From Candidatus Epulonipiscium sp. (GTDB lineage Bacteria; Bacillota; Clostridia; Lachnospirales; Defluviitaleaceae), in assembly GCA_012519205.1 (NCBI GenBank), contig JAAYQR010000021.1, positions 1-47,049 on the forward strand: DNA of 47,049 nucleotides. The letters are read 5' to 3'. The position numbers and the translations under genes were made by a program. This document shows positions 20,067 to 29,922 of this stretch, one piece after another. The notes beneath the pieces were generated by a model. The model worked only from the letters and a program-made list of their open reading frames with translations. It had not been told where the DNA came from and did not search any database. Within the stretch, counting starts at the first letter, position 1. Each line of letters opens with the position of its first letter.

Positions 20067-20764
20067 TTAAGATTCCTTAAAGTAATCAACAATACCTACA
20101 TATATTGCCCAGGCAATTTTTTCTTGGTAGGTTTCATTGTTTAAATTGGATTCTTCTTCAGGATTTGTTAAAAACCCACATTCTACTATGACCGCTGGAA
20201 CCTCTGTGGTCTTTAGAACATAGTAATCCGTATTGGCTTTTGCTTCTCTTTTATTAGTGGGATCTACGAATTCCTTTAACTGATTTTGTATTATCTTTGC
20301 CAGTCTTTCGCCCTCTATGGAATGACCATGATAAAAACCTGGGCCCCCTTATATTTTGACTGAGAAAAGCTATTTTGGTGAATACTAACCAATATATCTC
20401 CCTCACTACTATTAATTAGCTCCTTTCTTCTTCTCATATCAGAACTCTTTTTTTTGGTATCTCCCTTTTCATTTAGCCCTTCATCCGTATTCCTTGTAAT
20501 AACCACATAAGCACCGCTTTGTTCAAGGTATGCTTGAAGCTTTAGTGCAATTGAAAGGTTAATATCCTTTTCATCTTTACCATTAATCCCCACCTTACCA
20601 GGATCAAATCCTCCATGCCCAGGGTCTATAACAATCACGTGTCTAGCTGTGGGAAGGGCGAAAGTGGTAACTGCTTTGGAAGAATACATATTATATCCTA
20701 AAAACAATACCAAAATAATCCCGACTCCTACATAAATTTTGGGGCTTTGGTTCCAAAAATTCAT
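20067..20764 (-). pseudogene. cwlD: CwlD-type N-acetylmuramoyl-L-alanine amidase, one-base frameshift
   Basis: In spore formers CwlD removes peptides from cortex peptidoglycan so that muramic lactam can form. The first frame (from 20764) encodes an N-terminal membrane anchor, VIVIDPGHGGFDPG with the first zinc His, the zinc Glu in DEKDINL, and VSIHQNS with the second zinc His, then breaks at about 20330-20334 and stops at 20315. The neighbouring frame continues perfectly with YHGHSIEGERLAKII, through AVIVECGFLTNPEEE with the catalytic Glu, to a stop at 20067. One extra T in the run of five T (minus strand) would restore about 232 residues, the normal CwlD length. This is a real mutation or a homopolymer sequencing error; conservation on both sides favours error or very recent loss. 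Confidence 0.85.
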
Positions 20765-20822
20765 GGATTCACCTCTATAAATATTTACTAGTATATTTTA
20801 TTCATAGGAGGTATATATATGA

Positions 20823-22517
20823 CTATTTTTTTAGATACTCACGCAGCACACCCCAGATTTCATCTTTTTCTAGACCCCGCTTCCAGCCTGCAACTCCTGC
20901 CAAATCATATTTTCTCACAAGCCTTAACCTTTCCTCTATGGAACGCTCTTCCTCAAGCCAGATTTTGTAGGTAATATTATCTTGTATATATTCTCCGTAA
21001 TATTGACCTACCTCTGGAAGCCATTTAGGTTCTACCTGAGCCTCTTGTAGTATTCCTCTGCCTTTATTCATGCCATATGCCTTGGATGAAACCTTGATTT
21101 CCCCTTCAACTTCCTCTTCAGCCCAAAGCCTAGTATAATATGGAAGGCCCAGTATTACTTTTTCAGCTGGAACCTCCTTAAGAGTATTTTTTATTCCTTC
21201 TTCTACCCATCCTATGGAGGCTACCGAACCGCTTTTAGGTGATGTGCTCCAATGTTCATCGTATGCCATAACCATTATATAATCTACTACTTTCCCTACT
21301 TCTGCCCGATTGTAATGTCTAGTCCAACCGGATGGTACATACATATCAACAGATACAACTAAGCCCTGTTCTTGTAAAAGTGGGGTTAATTCCCTTATAA
21401 ATTGCACAAAATATTCTCCTGTATCTTGTTTTAAGCTTTCAAAATCAATATTAATCCCATCTAAGTTATATAGAGACGCAAAAGCTAATAACTGTTTTAT
21501 AATATTTTCCCTACTATCCGTATTACTTAATACCCTATGGGTTAAATCTGGCTCAGTAAAAGGGTTTGTCATCATAGCCCATACCTGATATCCCTGGGCA
21601 TGGGCCCATTTCACATATTTTTCACTGGCTATATTTTTCAAATTTCCTTTTTCGCTTTCGATTTCAAACCAGCTTGGAGATAGAATATCCAAACCTTCTA
21701 TAGACTCAAATTTTGAAGGTAGTTCACTGCTTTCAACTTCAAAAACTTGATCCCAGACTAAGTTAATCTTTCCCTCTAACGGTTTCCAAATAGACTTTTC
21801 TTCTTCTTTTTCTATAGGCTTTCCTTTTATTTCTTCTATATTACCTATGTTCTTTTTATGAATATAGCCTATAATACCCTCTTTGCTTCTTACATGTATC
21901 CATTGATCTTTTTCTTCGAAAATTCTAAGATTATCCCCTAACTCTACTTTTTTAAGAATTGGGCTTTTTATATTAGGTTCATATCTAATTGGAGGGTTTT
22001 TTGTTATAACCTCTCCTATCTTTTTATCTTTTGTTGTATTATCCATAACAATCATATTATTTTCCCCATGATAAGCTGCCTCTATATTAAACCATTCCTT
22101 TAAAAATGAAAAAGGAATATAAGCCATATCCCCAAATTTTCTAAGAGGCATTTGAAGTGTTAAGGGTTTTTGGTTTACATAATAAGTCAAATCATCAGTT
22201 CGCATGCGAATTACTTTATTTTGGGTTGTAATAGTTAGTTTCTGGGTTTCTTCGTCCCAAAACAGATAGGAATCTATATACTGCTTTGCAAAATCAAAGG
22301 GCAAAAAAAGTTCCTCCTCTATTACTTGAGGCCCGTGTTCCATAATTATTATATCTTCACCAAGAACTATACCAATATCATCCTGTCCGAAGCCCGCAAA
22401 GAGTTTATAGGCTGGAATCACTTTAAAATTAGGCAAATATCTTTCTACAGTAAATATAGACATTGCAAATCCCGAAATAAGTAATAAAAATATATAAAAC
22501 CTTTTTAGTTTTTTCAT
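20823..22517 (-). CDS. GH18 family cell-wall hydrolase with stalk and SH3 domains
   Basis: The protein of 564 residues is membrane-anchored or exported. It has an N-terminal hydrophobic segment (about 5-22), a copper-amine-oxidase-N-like stalk domain (about 50-160), a bacterial SH3 domain (about 175-235; GDNLRIF, WIHVRS, GYIHKK), and a GH18 barrel (about 250-564). The acid/base Glu is at 360 in DGINIDFES, the variant used by the YaaH/SleL-type peptidoglycan N-acetylglucosaminidases rather than by most chitinases. VMAYDEHW and a C-terminal GVAGWKRG are also family features. It lies 58 bp upstream of cwlD, so a role in spore cortex or cell-wall turnover is a reasonable inference; the substrate is not shown by sequence. 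Confidence 0.85.
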   Translation of the reverse strand: MKKLKRFYIFLLLISGFAMSIFTVERYLPNFKVIPAYKLFAGFGQDDIGIVLGEDIIIMEHGPQVIEEELFLPFDFAKQYIDSYLFWDEETQKLTITTQNKVIRMRTDDLTYYVNQKPLTLQMPLRKFGDMAYIPFSFLKEWFNIEAAYHGENNMIVMDNTTKDKKIGEVITKNPPIRYEPNIKSPILKKVELGDNLRIFEEKDQWIHVRSKEGIIGYIHKKNIGNIEEIKGKPIEKEEEKSIWKPLEGKINLVWDQVFEVESSELPSKFESIEGLDILSPSWFEIESEKGNLKNIASEKYVKWAHAQGYQVWAMMTNPFTEPDLTHRVLSNTDSRENIIKQLLAFASLYNLDGINIDFESLKQDTGEYFVQFIRELTPLLQEQGLVVSVDMYVPSGWTRHYNRAEVGKVVDYIMVMAYDEHWSTSPKSGSVASIGWVEEGIKNTLKEVPAEKVILGLPYYTRLWAEEEVEGEIKVSSKAYGMNKGRGILQEAQVEPKWLPEVGQYYGEYIQDNITYKIWLEEERSIEERLRLVRKYDLAGVAGWKRGLEKDEIWGVLREYLKK

Positions 22518-22623
22518 TTCTTCCCCCTTGACTACAGTTTAATAAATATAAGCTCTTTTGTTTTTTATTTATCTCTAATTGTAACATAAAAATTAACATA
22601 ATTTTTATAAAGAAATGTGGTAA

Positions 22624-22650
22624 AAAATACCCTATTTTTTAGGGTATTTT
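22624..22650 (-). terminator. Terminator of trxB
   Basis: Arms AAAATACCCTA and TAGGGTATTTT flank a short A/T loop directly at the trxB stop codon, followed by further T residues on the minus strand. Confidence 0.8.
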
Positions 22651-23560
22651 AAGGATTTTCTATTATATATTTTTCTGCTGCAGAAACAGCTATAGCTCCA
22701 TCCGCAGTGGCGGTAATAATTTGTCTTAACTTTTTTTCTCTGATATCCCCTATGGCATAAACCCCCGGGACATTGGTCTCACAGTTTTCATTTGCCTGAA
22801 TATATCCCCAATCGTTAATTTTTACCTTTTCCTTTGCTATATCAGAATTTGGTATCATTCCAACGGCAACAAAAATCCCTTCCACATCTAATACCCTTTC
22901 TTTTCCTGTTTCTTTATTTTTTATTTTAAGACCTGATACCTTATTATCTCCTAAGACTTCTATAACTTGGTGATTGGTTAAGATCTCTACGTTTTCTAGG
23001 GACCGAAGATTATCCTGTAAGATTTTTTGGGCCGTTAACTCAGGTAAATCTTGAACCAAATAAACCTTAGGAGAAAATTTAGCAAGAAGGGTGGCATCTT
23101 CTACCCCCGTATTGCCTCCCCCAACAACTACAGTATTTTTCCCGTTAAAAAATGCTCCGTCACAAGTGGCACAATAAGATACCCCTTTTGCCTTTAGTTC
23201 CTTTTCACCAGGTACCCCAAGCTCTCTCCAGGTTGCTCCCATTCCTAAAAGAAGGGTTTTAGCTTCATATATATTGCTTTTTGTCTTAACCCTTTTAATC
23301 TTTCCTTCTGCTTGTATTTCTATTACCTCTTCAACAATCGGTTCTATACCATACTCCTTAGCATGGTCTTGCATCTTAAGAGCTAGTTCCGGACCGATTA
23401 CATCGGCAATACCGGGATAGTTGGCTACTTCATAGGTCTTACTAACCTGTCCTCCCACGAATTCCTTTTCGAACATAATTACATTAAGCTTTGCCCTTCC
23501 TGCATAAATGGCTGCTGCCATACCTGCAGGACCAGCACCTATAATAATCATATCATACAT
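22649..23560 (-). CDS. trxB: Thioredoxin reductase (NADPH)
   Basis: This flavoenzyme reduces thioredoxin with NADPH. The 303-residue protein has the FAD-binding IIGAGPAGMAAAIYAGRA at the N-terminus, the redox-active disulfide Cys130/Cys133 in YCATCDGAF, the NADPH-binding VVGGGNTGVEDA, and a second FAD motif in VYAIGDIREK. All active residues are present and the length is normal. No thioredoxin gene is adjacent. It is divergent from mecA across a 276-bp gap. Confidence 0.95.
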   Translation of the reverse strand: MYDMIIIGAGPAGMAAAIYAGRAKLNVIMFEKEFVGGQVSKTYEVANYPGIADVIGPELALKMQDHAKEYGIEPIVEEVIEIQAEGKIKRVKTKSNIYEAKTLLLGMGATWRELGVPGEKELKAKGVSYCATCDGAFFNGKNTVVVGGGNTGVEDATLLAKFSPKVYLVQDLPELTAQKILQDNLRSLENVEILTNHQVIEVLGDNKVSGLKIKNKETGKERVLDVEGIFVAVGMIPNSDIAKEKVKINDWGYIQANENCETNVPGVYAIGDIREKKLRQIITATADGAIAVSAAEKYIIENP

Positions 23561-23764
23561 AAAATCACCTCATTATAATATATATTGTTTATATTTTATA
23601 AGATATTATTTCACAAAGCCTAGATTCTTGCTACACACAAGATGATAAATTTAATCAGTGTCCCTAACGGTCTACTATTAAAACTATCTCTACACAGTAT
23701 CGTTATTTTTAAAATTAAATAAAAGAGTCAATAACGTCGAGTTTTATGTGACATAATTCCCCTC

Positions 23765-23794
23765 TTTACATTTTACCACAATATAGATTATACT
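23765..23794 (+). promoter_or_regulatory. Probable mecA promoter
   Basis: TTTACA (23765-23770) and TATACT (23789-23794), 18 bp apart, lie about 40 bp before the mecA start. The rest of the gap 23561-23836 should also hold the divergent trxB promoter, which I cannot place with confidence. Confidence 0.6.
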
Positions 23795-23836
23795 ATACAT
23801 ATAATTTATGACCATATGAGATTGGAAGTGATGCTT

Positions 23837-24481
23837 GTGAAAATAGTAAAGATTAGTGACACTCAAATTAAGATTATTTTGAATCAAGCAGATCTAAAGC
23901 ATAGAGACATAAAAATCAGTGAATTAGCTTACGGTTCTAAAAAAGCACAGGAACTATTTCGTGATATGATGGAGACAGCCTTTGAGGAACATGGATTTGA
24001 TGCCAGTAATGTACCCTTAATGATTGAGGCTGTACCTCTTTCCATTGATAGCATTATGATTATTGTAACAAAGGTAGATAATCCCGAAGAAATTGATGAA
24101 AGGATAAGTGCTCTTCGTCCTAAGATAAATTCTCGTACCTTTAAGAAGAAATCAACTATTGCAGAAGAAGAAAAGGTATCCCCTACCTTAATGGTTTATT
24201 CTTTTGGTAGGTTAGATGATGTTATTGATGCTTCTATCCGTCTATATCCTTTATATTGCGGTGCAAATTCCCTTTATAAAGATATAGATAATAAAAGATA
24301 TTTTCTTGTGCTTCATAAAAACTACTTTGTAAATTCTAGTGCTTCTCAAATAGAATCTATTCTAAGCGAGTACGGAAACAAACATGTCTCTTCTCCTTTA
24401 AGCGAGGGATTTTTAGCCGAACATGGAGAATTAATGATTCAAAATAAGGCCATAGAAATGCTTAAAAAACATTTAGCATAA
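23837..24481 (+). CDS. mecA: MecA-type adaptor protein
   Basis: MecA delivers substrates to the ClpC-ClpP protease. The 214-residue protein has the N-terminal substrate-recognition domain (KIVKISDTQIKIIL, with the DLKHRDIKISELAYGS segment), a charged linker near 105-115 (AEEEK), and a C-terminal ClpC-binding domain (MVYSFGRLDDVI, SLYKDIDNKRYFLVL). The length matches clostridial MecA. I prefer the GTG at 23837 because GGAAGTGAT sits at good spacing; in-frame ATGs at 23816 and 23831 are alternatives with poor signals. The gene stands alone with its own promoter and terminator. What it targets here is not visible. Confidence 0.88.
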   Translation: MKIVKISDTQIKIILNQADLKHRDIKISELAYGSKKAQELFRDMMETAFEEHGFDASNVPLMIEAVPLSIDSIMIIVTKVDNPEEIDERISALRPKINSRTFKKKSTIAEEEKVSPTLMVYSFGRLDDVIDASIRLYPLYCGANSLYKDIDNKRYFLVLHKNYFVNSSASQIESILSEYGNKHVSSPLSEGFLAEHGELMIQNKAIEMLKKHLA

Positions 24482-24512
24482 AAAACTGACGGATTATAAT
24501 CCGTCAGTTTTT
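24481..24512. terminator. Bidirectional terminator between mecA and the DUF1858 gene
   Basis: A perfect 32-bp palindrome with A5 and T6 ends lies between the convergent stops of mecA and the DUF1858 gene and can serve both. Confidence 0.9.
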
Positions 24513-24718
24513 TATTTGTTTTCTAGATATGCATTCATTTTTTCTATTATTTCATTAACATCGAGTCCATGAACCATTCCTGCTTCTTCTAAGGTTTCTC
24601 CTTGGGAAGAAGGACACCCTATACAATGCATCCCTGCTTCCATTAAAATAGGAATAAGACCTTGATCTATGGAAATAATATCAGCTATAATCATATCTTT
24701 TGTTACTTTAATCGCCAT
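24512..24718 (-). CDS. DUF1858 small redox-disulfide protein
   Basis: A 68-residue single-domain protein of the DUF1858 family, found alone or fused to hybrid-cluster and related redox proteins. The family mark is a short helical domain with a CxxC pair, here Cys32 and Cys35 in HCIGCPSSQGETLEEA. A thiol or metal/cluster-binding role is generally assumed but not established. The ATG at 24716-24718 is chosen over an adjacent GTG because GGAGG is 7 bases upstream. It could be cotranscribed with the pyrophosphatase gene 79 bp upstream. Confidence 0.8.
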   Translation of the reverse strand: MAIKVTKDMIIADIISIDQGLIPILMEAGMHCIGCPSSQGETLEEAGMVHGLDVNEIIEKMNAYLENK

Positions 24719-24797
24719 CACGCTTCCTCCTTTATAAAATAATTATGCGCTTTTTTATTATATCCTAATTATATAATATAATGCAATAACCAAAATC

Positions 24798-26426
24798 TTA
24801 TTGAACTGTATTCATTAATTTTGGTACTACTTGCATCTTCCTTGATAATACTCCTGGTAAGAATATGCTTTCCTCCCTAGCATCCAATCCAAAGGCCTTA
24901 ACTGCCAACTCTTTTCCTGTACCTACAGCGATTAATTCCGTCCCCCCCAAAATAATATCTGTTACCATTAAAAGGGCTAAATTATATTTTTCAACCTCAC
25001 AAAGTCTATACATTATTTCTTTTAATTCACCAATTAAATTGAATACACTTCCAAAATCTGCTGTATTTATCTGTGAAATGATCACATTATATTCTCCCAA
25101 TACAAATTTTTTCATATCAGTATAGTACACTTCCTCTGCTGTTTTACCCTCTAGAGAGGTTCCAGCAATAATAAGATTCATCCCATAGGTTTTTATATCT
25201 ACACCTGCAATTTGCGCAAGGTATTTTGCCTCATTTTCATCTTCACTGGTACAGGTTGGAGATTTAAATATGAGAGTATCTGATAAAATAGCACTTAACA
25301 TAAGTCCTGCCATATCTGGGCTGGGGGTTATATTGTTTTCCTTATACATTTTAGAAATGATAGTAGCCGTACACCCAACAGGCTCTGCCCTAAAATATAG
25401 GGGGGACATGGTATAAATATCTGCTATTCTATGGTGGTCTATAACTTCTAATATATTGGCCTTTTCTAAAGCTTTTATAGATTGTCCCTTTTCATTGTGG
25501 TCCACTAATATGACATTTTTCCTATTTATATCTACTAAATGCCTTCTAGATATCATTCCCCTCACTTTTCCATCGGAATCGACTACGGGAAAACTTCTAT
25601 AAGTAGAACCCTGCATGATTTCTTTAACTTCATCAATATAATCATCCATTTGGAAGTAGACCAAATTTTTATTTTTCATAATAGCAGATATAGGTATGCT
25701 TTGATTTATCAATTTTATTGTCTTGAAAAAGCTATGCGGAACTCTTACAATAGAACAATCTATATCCTCCCCCATTTTATATAGTTTACCCGTCACTTTC
25801 CCTTCAGCCACAATAATACAACCGGCACCGGTGTGGGCAGCCCTCTTTTGTAGCTTTTTGATATGACCCGTTATTACTATATCCCCTTTTGATAACTTTC
25901 TGCCTTCTTCTAAAGTCGAATCTGTATAAATATTTCCTTCCACATATTCATATGGATAATTTCCTTCTACGATTTCCCCATCTAACACTTCTATTAAGCT
26001 CATAAATCTGGTCTTATGAGATTTTATTGCCATTTCATCGGATAACTCCATATATGTTCCGGCTACATCCGTAATTGAAACCAAACCATTTAATCTATTT
26101 TCTTTATCAACAACAGGAAGTGTATGCTTTCCCTCTTGTTTTATAAGTTCCCATACCTTTTTTATAGGGTCTTTTTTATGTACTATATTAGGAGCATACA
26201 GATTCAAATCGGAAACCTGGGGCTCTACATTTTCTATTATTGGCGGTGATTTTACACCAAAATATCTAAGGGCATATTTGGTTTCTCTATTCACTTCACC
26301 TAATCTAACTGCAATGACGTCCTTGTAACCCAATTTGTTCTTAAGATTAGCATAGGCAAGGGCTGAACATATCGAATCCGTATCAGGATTCAAATGCCCA
26401 AAAACAAAAGTTTTCTTTTCCATCAT
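24798..26426 (-). CDS. CBS-domain-regulated manganese-dependent inorganic pyrophosphatase (family II)
   Basis: Hydrolyses pyrophosphate to phosphate in the cytoplasm. The 542-residue protein has the DHH motif GHLNPDTDS at 10-18. A regulatory insert follows: CBS1 (about 72-130), a DRTGG-type domain (about 140-245) and CBS2 (about 250-305). The catalytic part then resumes with ILVDHNE near 309 and EVIDHHRI near 330, and ends in a DHHA2 domain (about 415-540). In this subfamily the CBS domains bind AMP/ADP (inhibitory) or ATP and Ap4A (activating), so activity probably follows energy state. The ribosome binding site GGAGGTG precedes the first ATG. Confidence 0.92.
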   Translation of the reverse strand: MMEKKTFVFGHLNPDTDSICSALAYANLKNKLGYKDVIAVRLGEVNRETKYALRYFGVKSPPIIENVEPQVSDLNLYAPNIVHKKDPIKKVWELIKQEGKHTLPVVDKENRLNGLVSITDVAGTYMELSDEMAIKSHKTRFMSLIEVLDGEIVEGNYPYEYVEGNIYTDSTLEEGRKLSKGDIVITGHIKKLQKRAAHTGAGCIIVAEGKVTGKLYKMGEDIDCSIVRVPHSFFKTIKLINQSIPISAIMKNKNLVYFQMDDYIDEVKEIMQGSTYRSFPVVDSDGKVRGMISRRHLVDINRKNVILVDHNEKGQSIKALEKANILEVIDHHRIADIYTMSPLYFRAEPVGCTATIISKMYKENNITPSPDMAGLMLSAILSDTLIFKSPTCTSEDENEAKYLAQIAGVDIKTYGMNLIIAGTSLEGKTAEEVYYTDMKKFVLGEYNVIISQINTADFGSVFNLIGELKEIMYRLCEVEKYNLALLMVTDIILGGTELIAVGTGKELAVKAFGLDAREESIFLPGVLSRKMQVVPKLMNTVQ

Positions 26427-26534
26427 TGTTCACCTCCATTTTCGTTATTTTATCACCCTTTATAATAAGATTCAAATTAGACTTTAGGGCTATTATCTTT
26501 ATAATGAATTGCTCGTCTTGCTTAAAATTATATA

Positions 26535-27227
26535 CTATGATTGTGTCTGAACCAAATAGTGAAATATTTCCCTACAAACATCTTCTTTATCATTTCCCTC
26601 AAATATAAAATGACCGGAATTTCTATAGTAAATTTTCTTCTTTCTTGTGGAAGAAGAATGGGCAAATAGATAATCAGCGCTTTTCCACCTAACTGCCTCG
26701 TCTTTTAAACCTTGAATAATCAACATAGGTGCTTTTATGCTTCCTATAAGGGGTATGCATTCCTTAAGTCCCCTTGTAAAATAATAAATGGCCTTAAAGG
26801 GAGTTTCGTTTATTATTTTATAATAATTTCTTATGGATTCATAATTTCTTTTTCGCATGTCACTCCTAATATTCTCTAAAATCTTTTTTCCATCTCCACA
26901 ATATATAGGAGTATTAACCATAGTAAGAAAATCAGCACCATACTCATGGGCTAGGTGAATTGCAACCAATCCACCCATGGAAAAACCAATAGTTGCCACC
27001 TTCTTAAATTGCTTTTTTAATTCTAGAAATTCTCTCTCAGCATTTCCTATCCAATCTTTCCAGGTTGTCCTATTCCACTCTTTTTTGCTACCCTCCATCC
27101 CTGCTAAAGGAGGTGATATAGTGTAAATTCCCCTTTTATTTAAATATTCATATAGAATTCCCATATCCCTAGGAGAATTGTTAAATCCATGAAGTATAAT
27201 CGTTGCCATATCATTTTTCCTAATCAT
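26535..27227 (-). CDS. Alpha/beta hydrolase (carboxylesterase/lipase-like)
   Basis: A 230-residue serine hydrolase of the small bacterial esterase type. It shows the oxyanion segment ILHGFNNSP, the nucleophile elbow GFSMGG, the acid in GLKDEAV and the triad His in NSGHFIF near the C-terminus. There is no signal peptide. The substrate cannot be told; Est30-like carboxylesterases and monoacylglycerol lipases share this pattern. The ATG at 27225-27227 has GGAGG at proper spacing; the ATG two codons upstream touches the GGAGG. It is followed by the pyrophosphatase gene after 108 bp. Confidence 0.82.
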   Translation of the reverse strand: MIRKNDMATIILHGFNNSPRDMGILYEYLNKRGIYTISPPLAGMEGSKKEWNRTTWKDWIGNAEREFLELKKQFKKVATIGFSMGGLVAIHLAHEYGADFLTMVNTPIYCGDGKKILENIRSDMRKRNYESIRNYYKIINETPFKAIYYFTRGLKECIPLIGSIKAPMLIIQGLKDEAVRWKSADYLFAHSSSTRKKKIYYRNSGHFIFEGNDKEDVCREIFHYLVQTQS

Positions 27228-27317
27228 TATCATACCTCCAAGATGCCTCTTTAAATTTACCCATTGCTGGAATGCATATATATTGTTTCCTTGTTTATAC
27301 TCTTAATTACAACCAGC

Positions 27318-27356
27318 TTTTAACATAAGGTTAGATAATCTAAACCGTATGTTAAA
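27318..27356. promoter_or_regulatory. Long imperfect dyad upstream of pflB
   Basis: TTTAACATA and TATGTTAAA flank inner arms GGTTAGAT and ATCTAAACC, making a nearly perfect 39-bp inverted repeat with a one-base indel. It lies about 160 bp upstream of the pflB promoter and about 90 bp before the esterase start, inside the 390-bp divergent gap 27228-27617. There is no T-tract, so a regulator-binding site is more likely than a terminator. The protein is unknown. Confidence 0.4.
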
Positions 27357-27512
27357 TACTTGTCAATATAATATAAGTTGATTTCTGCACACATTGATAT
27401 TAACAATCGATTTCAATTATGATTCTTTTTTTCACAAATCCTTTAAACTAAATAATGTTGATACTTAAATCATTTTTATATATTTGAATAATCATTATTA
27501 CTTAAAAACCTA

Positions 27513-27541
27513 TTGACGTGTATACAGTATTCATATATACT
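27513..27541 (+). promoter_or_regulatory. pflB promoter
   Basis: TTGACG (27513-27518) and TATACT (27536-27541) are 17 bp apart, about 75 bp before the pflB ATG. The rest of the gap is AT-rich; I could not find a full Rex or Fnr site. Confidence 0.75.
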
Positions 27542-27617
27542 ATAGATAAATAATAAATTAATATGTTTTTACTGTTAATAAAATAACAATCATACAAATT
27601 CGATAGGAGGGTATCTT

Positions 27618-29846
27618 ATGTTTGAACAATGGAATGATTTCAATAAAGGCGCTTGGATAAAAGACATCAATGTAAGGGACTTCATTCAAAAAAATTATAC
27701 TCCTTATTCAGGGGATGACTCTTTCCTTGTAGGGGCTACCGAAAAAACAAAGAAACTTTGGGATGAAGTTATGGACCTAACGAGGGAGGAAAGGATAAAA
27801 GGCATCATTGATGCAGAAACAAAAATTCCTTCTAGTATCATTTCCCATGGCCCTGGATACCTAGATAAGGATTTAGAACAAATCGTAGGTTTCCAAACAG
27901 ATAAACCCTTAAAAAGAGGCATTATGCCTTTTGGTGGAATCCGTGTGGTAGAAAAAGCTTTGGATTCTTATGGATATCAACTGGATCCTGTCACAAAAGA
28001 AATTTTTAAGAAAAATAGGAAAACTCATAATGATGGAGTATTTGATGCCTATACCGAAGACATGAGGAAAGCAAGGCATACAGGTATTATAACCGGACTT
28101 CCTGATGCATATGGAAGAGGACGTATAATAGGTGACTATAGGAGAGTTGCCCTTTATGGGGTGGATAGATTAATAAAGGCAAAAGAAGGAGAAAGAAAAC
28201 AGCTTGAAATGGAATACATGGAAAGCCCGGTTATTCGCCTTCGCGAAGAGGTTTCTGAACAAATAAAAGCCTTAAAAGATTTGAAAACCATGGCAGAAAG
28301 CTACGGCTATGACATTAGCAAACCTGCATCCAATGCAAGGGAAGCTATCCAATGGACTTACTTTGCATACCTCGGTGCCATAAAAGAACAAGATGGTGCA
28401 GCTATGTCCCTAGGTCGCGTATCTACTTTCTTTGATATTTATATTGAAAAAGATTTAAAGAAAGGTATTCTGACTGAGGAACAAGCCCAAGAACTAATGG
28501 ATCATTTTGTTATGAAACTAAGGATGGTAAGATTCCTTAGAACTCCATCCTACAATGACTTATTCTCTGGAGACCCTACTTGGGTGACCGAATCCATCGG
28601 CGGTATGGGGGAAGATGGAAGAACTCTTGTAACAAAATCTAGTTTCCGTATTCTTCATACTCTAAATAATTTAGGCCCTGCTCCTGAGCCAAACTTAACA
28701 GTTCTCTGGTCTGTAAGACTGCCAGAAAACTTTAAGAAATTCTGTGCAAAAGCATCCATCAACACCAGTTCCATCCAGTATGAAAATGATGATTTGATGA
28801 GAAGATGGTACGGTGATGATTATGGCATTGCTTGCTGTGTATCTGCCATGAGAATAGGTAAACAAATGCAATTCTTTGGAGCCCGTGCTAACTTAGCAAA
28901 AGCCCTTTTATATGCTATTAATGGTGGTAAAGATGAAAAAAATGGAGAACAAATTTCCCCTGCCTTTGCTCCGATTACTTCTGAATATCTAAATTATGAT
29001 GAAGTAATGGAAAAGTTCGATCAAATCATGGATTGGCTTTCACAGCTTTATATCAATACCTTAAATATCATTCATTATATGCATGATAAATATGCCTACG
29101 AAAAATTACAAATGGCACTTCACGATAAGGATGTCCTTCGTACTTCCGCCTGTGGTATCGCAGGATTATCCGTTGTTGCCGATTCTCTTTCTGCTATCAA
29201 GTATAGCAAGGTAAAGGTAATAAGAAATGCGGAAGGCTTAGCTGTTGATTATAATGTGGAAGGTGAATACCCTGCCTTCGGAAATAATGATGATAGGGTT
29301 GATAGCATTGCCTATGAAATTGTAGAAAGATTTATGAACAAACTAAGAAAGCATAAGACTTACCGTGAATCTATTCCAACATTATCTGTTTTAACGATTA
29401 CTTCTAATGTTGTATACGGTAAAAAGACAGGAAGTACCCCTGATGGTAGAAAAGCTGGAGATCCATTCGCTCCCGGAGCTAACCCAATGCATGGTAGGGA
29501 TAAAAAAGGAGCTATTGCTTCTATGGCATCCGTTGCTAAACTTCCTTACCAACATGCAGAAGATGGTATATCTTACACCTTCTCTATCGTTCCTAAGGCC
29601 TTAGGTAAAACAGAAGATGAAAGAGCTATTAATTTAGTAGGTATGCTTGATGGATATTTCCATGATGAGGGACATCACATCAATGTTAATGTTTTTGATA
29701 AAGAAACTTTACTTGATGCCATGGATCACCCAGAAAAATATCCCCAACTTACCATCCGCGTTTCTGGATATGCGGTAAACTTCATTAAACTTACAAGAGA
29801 ACAACAATTAGATGTTATTCATAGAACTTTCCATGATAGATTCTAA
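27618..29846 (+). CDS. pflB: Formate C-acetyltransferase (pyruvate formate-lyase)
   Basis: Converts pyruvate and CoA to acetyl-CoA and formate in anaerobic metabolism. The 742-residue glycyl-radical enzyme has the vicinal catalytic cysteines Cys406-Cys407 in [10 protein letters not shown] and the radical glycine Gly717 in [11 protein letters not shown] near the C-terminus. [18 protein letters not shown] is the usual PflB signature, which separates it from glycerol or choline lyases. The length is typical. Ribosome binding site AGGAGG. The activase pflA follows after 76 bp on the same strand. Confidence 0.97.
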   Translation: MFEQWNDFNKGAWIKDINVRDFIQKNYTPYSGDDSFLVGATEKTKKLWDEVMDLTREERIKGIIDAETKIPSSIISHGPGYLDKDLEQIVGFQTDKPLKRGIMPFGGIRVVEKALDSYGYQLDPVTKEIFKKNRKTHNDGVFDAYTEDMRKARHTGIITGLPDAYGRGRIIGDYRRVALYGVDRLIKAKEGERKQLEMEYMESPVIRLREEVSEQIKALKDLKTMAESYGYDISKPASNAREAIQWTYFAYLGAIKEQDGAAMSLGRVSTFFDIYIEKDLKKGILTEEQAQELMDHFVMKLRMVRFLRTPSYNDLFSGDPTWVTESIGGMGEDGRTLVTKSSFRILHTLNNLGPAPEPNLTVLWSVRLPENFKKFCAKASINTSSIQYENDDLMRRWYGDDYGIACCVSAMRIGKQMQFFGARANLAKALLYAINGGKDEKNGEQISPAFAPITSEYLNYDEVMEKFDQIMDWLSQLYINTLNIIHYMHDKYAYEKLQMALHDKDVLRTSACGIAGLSVVADSLSAIKYSKVKVIRNAEGLAVDYNVEGEYPAFGNNDDRVDSIAYEIVERFMNKLRKHKTYRESIPTLSVLTITSNVVYGKKTGSTPDGRKAGDPFAPGANPMHGRDKKGAIASMASVAKLPYQHAEDGISYTFSIVPKALGKTEDERAINLVGMLDGYFHDEGHHINVNVFDKETLLDAMDHPEKYPQLTIRVSGYAVNFIKLTREQQLDVIHRTFHDRF

Positions 29847-29922
29847 AAGGATATGATATAATACAATAAGGGGAAGGGACTTTAGTTCCTTCTCTTTCAT
29901 TCCTATAGAAAGGGGTCATATT

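Noticed and set aside
20320-20345. Programmed -1 frameshift in cwlD
   Set aside because: The run GTTTTTA lacks a proper X-XXY-YYZ slippery heptamer in frame and no CwlD is known to use frameshifting; mutation or sequencing error is simpler.
21400-21450. GH18 acid motif seemed damaged (DGINIDFE instead of DGIDIDWE)
   Set aside because: Asn at this position is usual in YaaH/SleL-type GH18 enzymes; the catalytic Glu360 is present.
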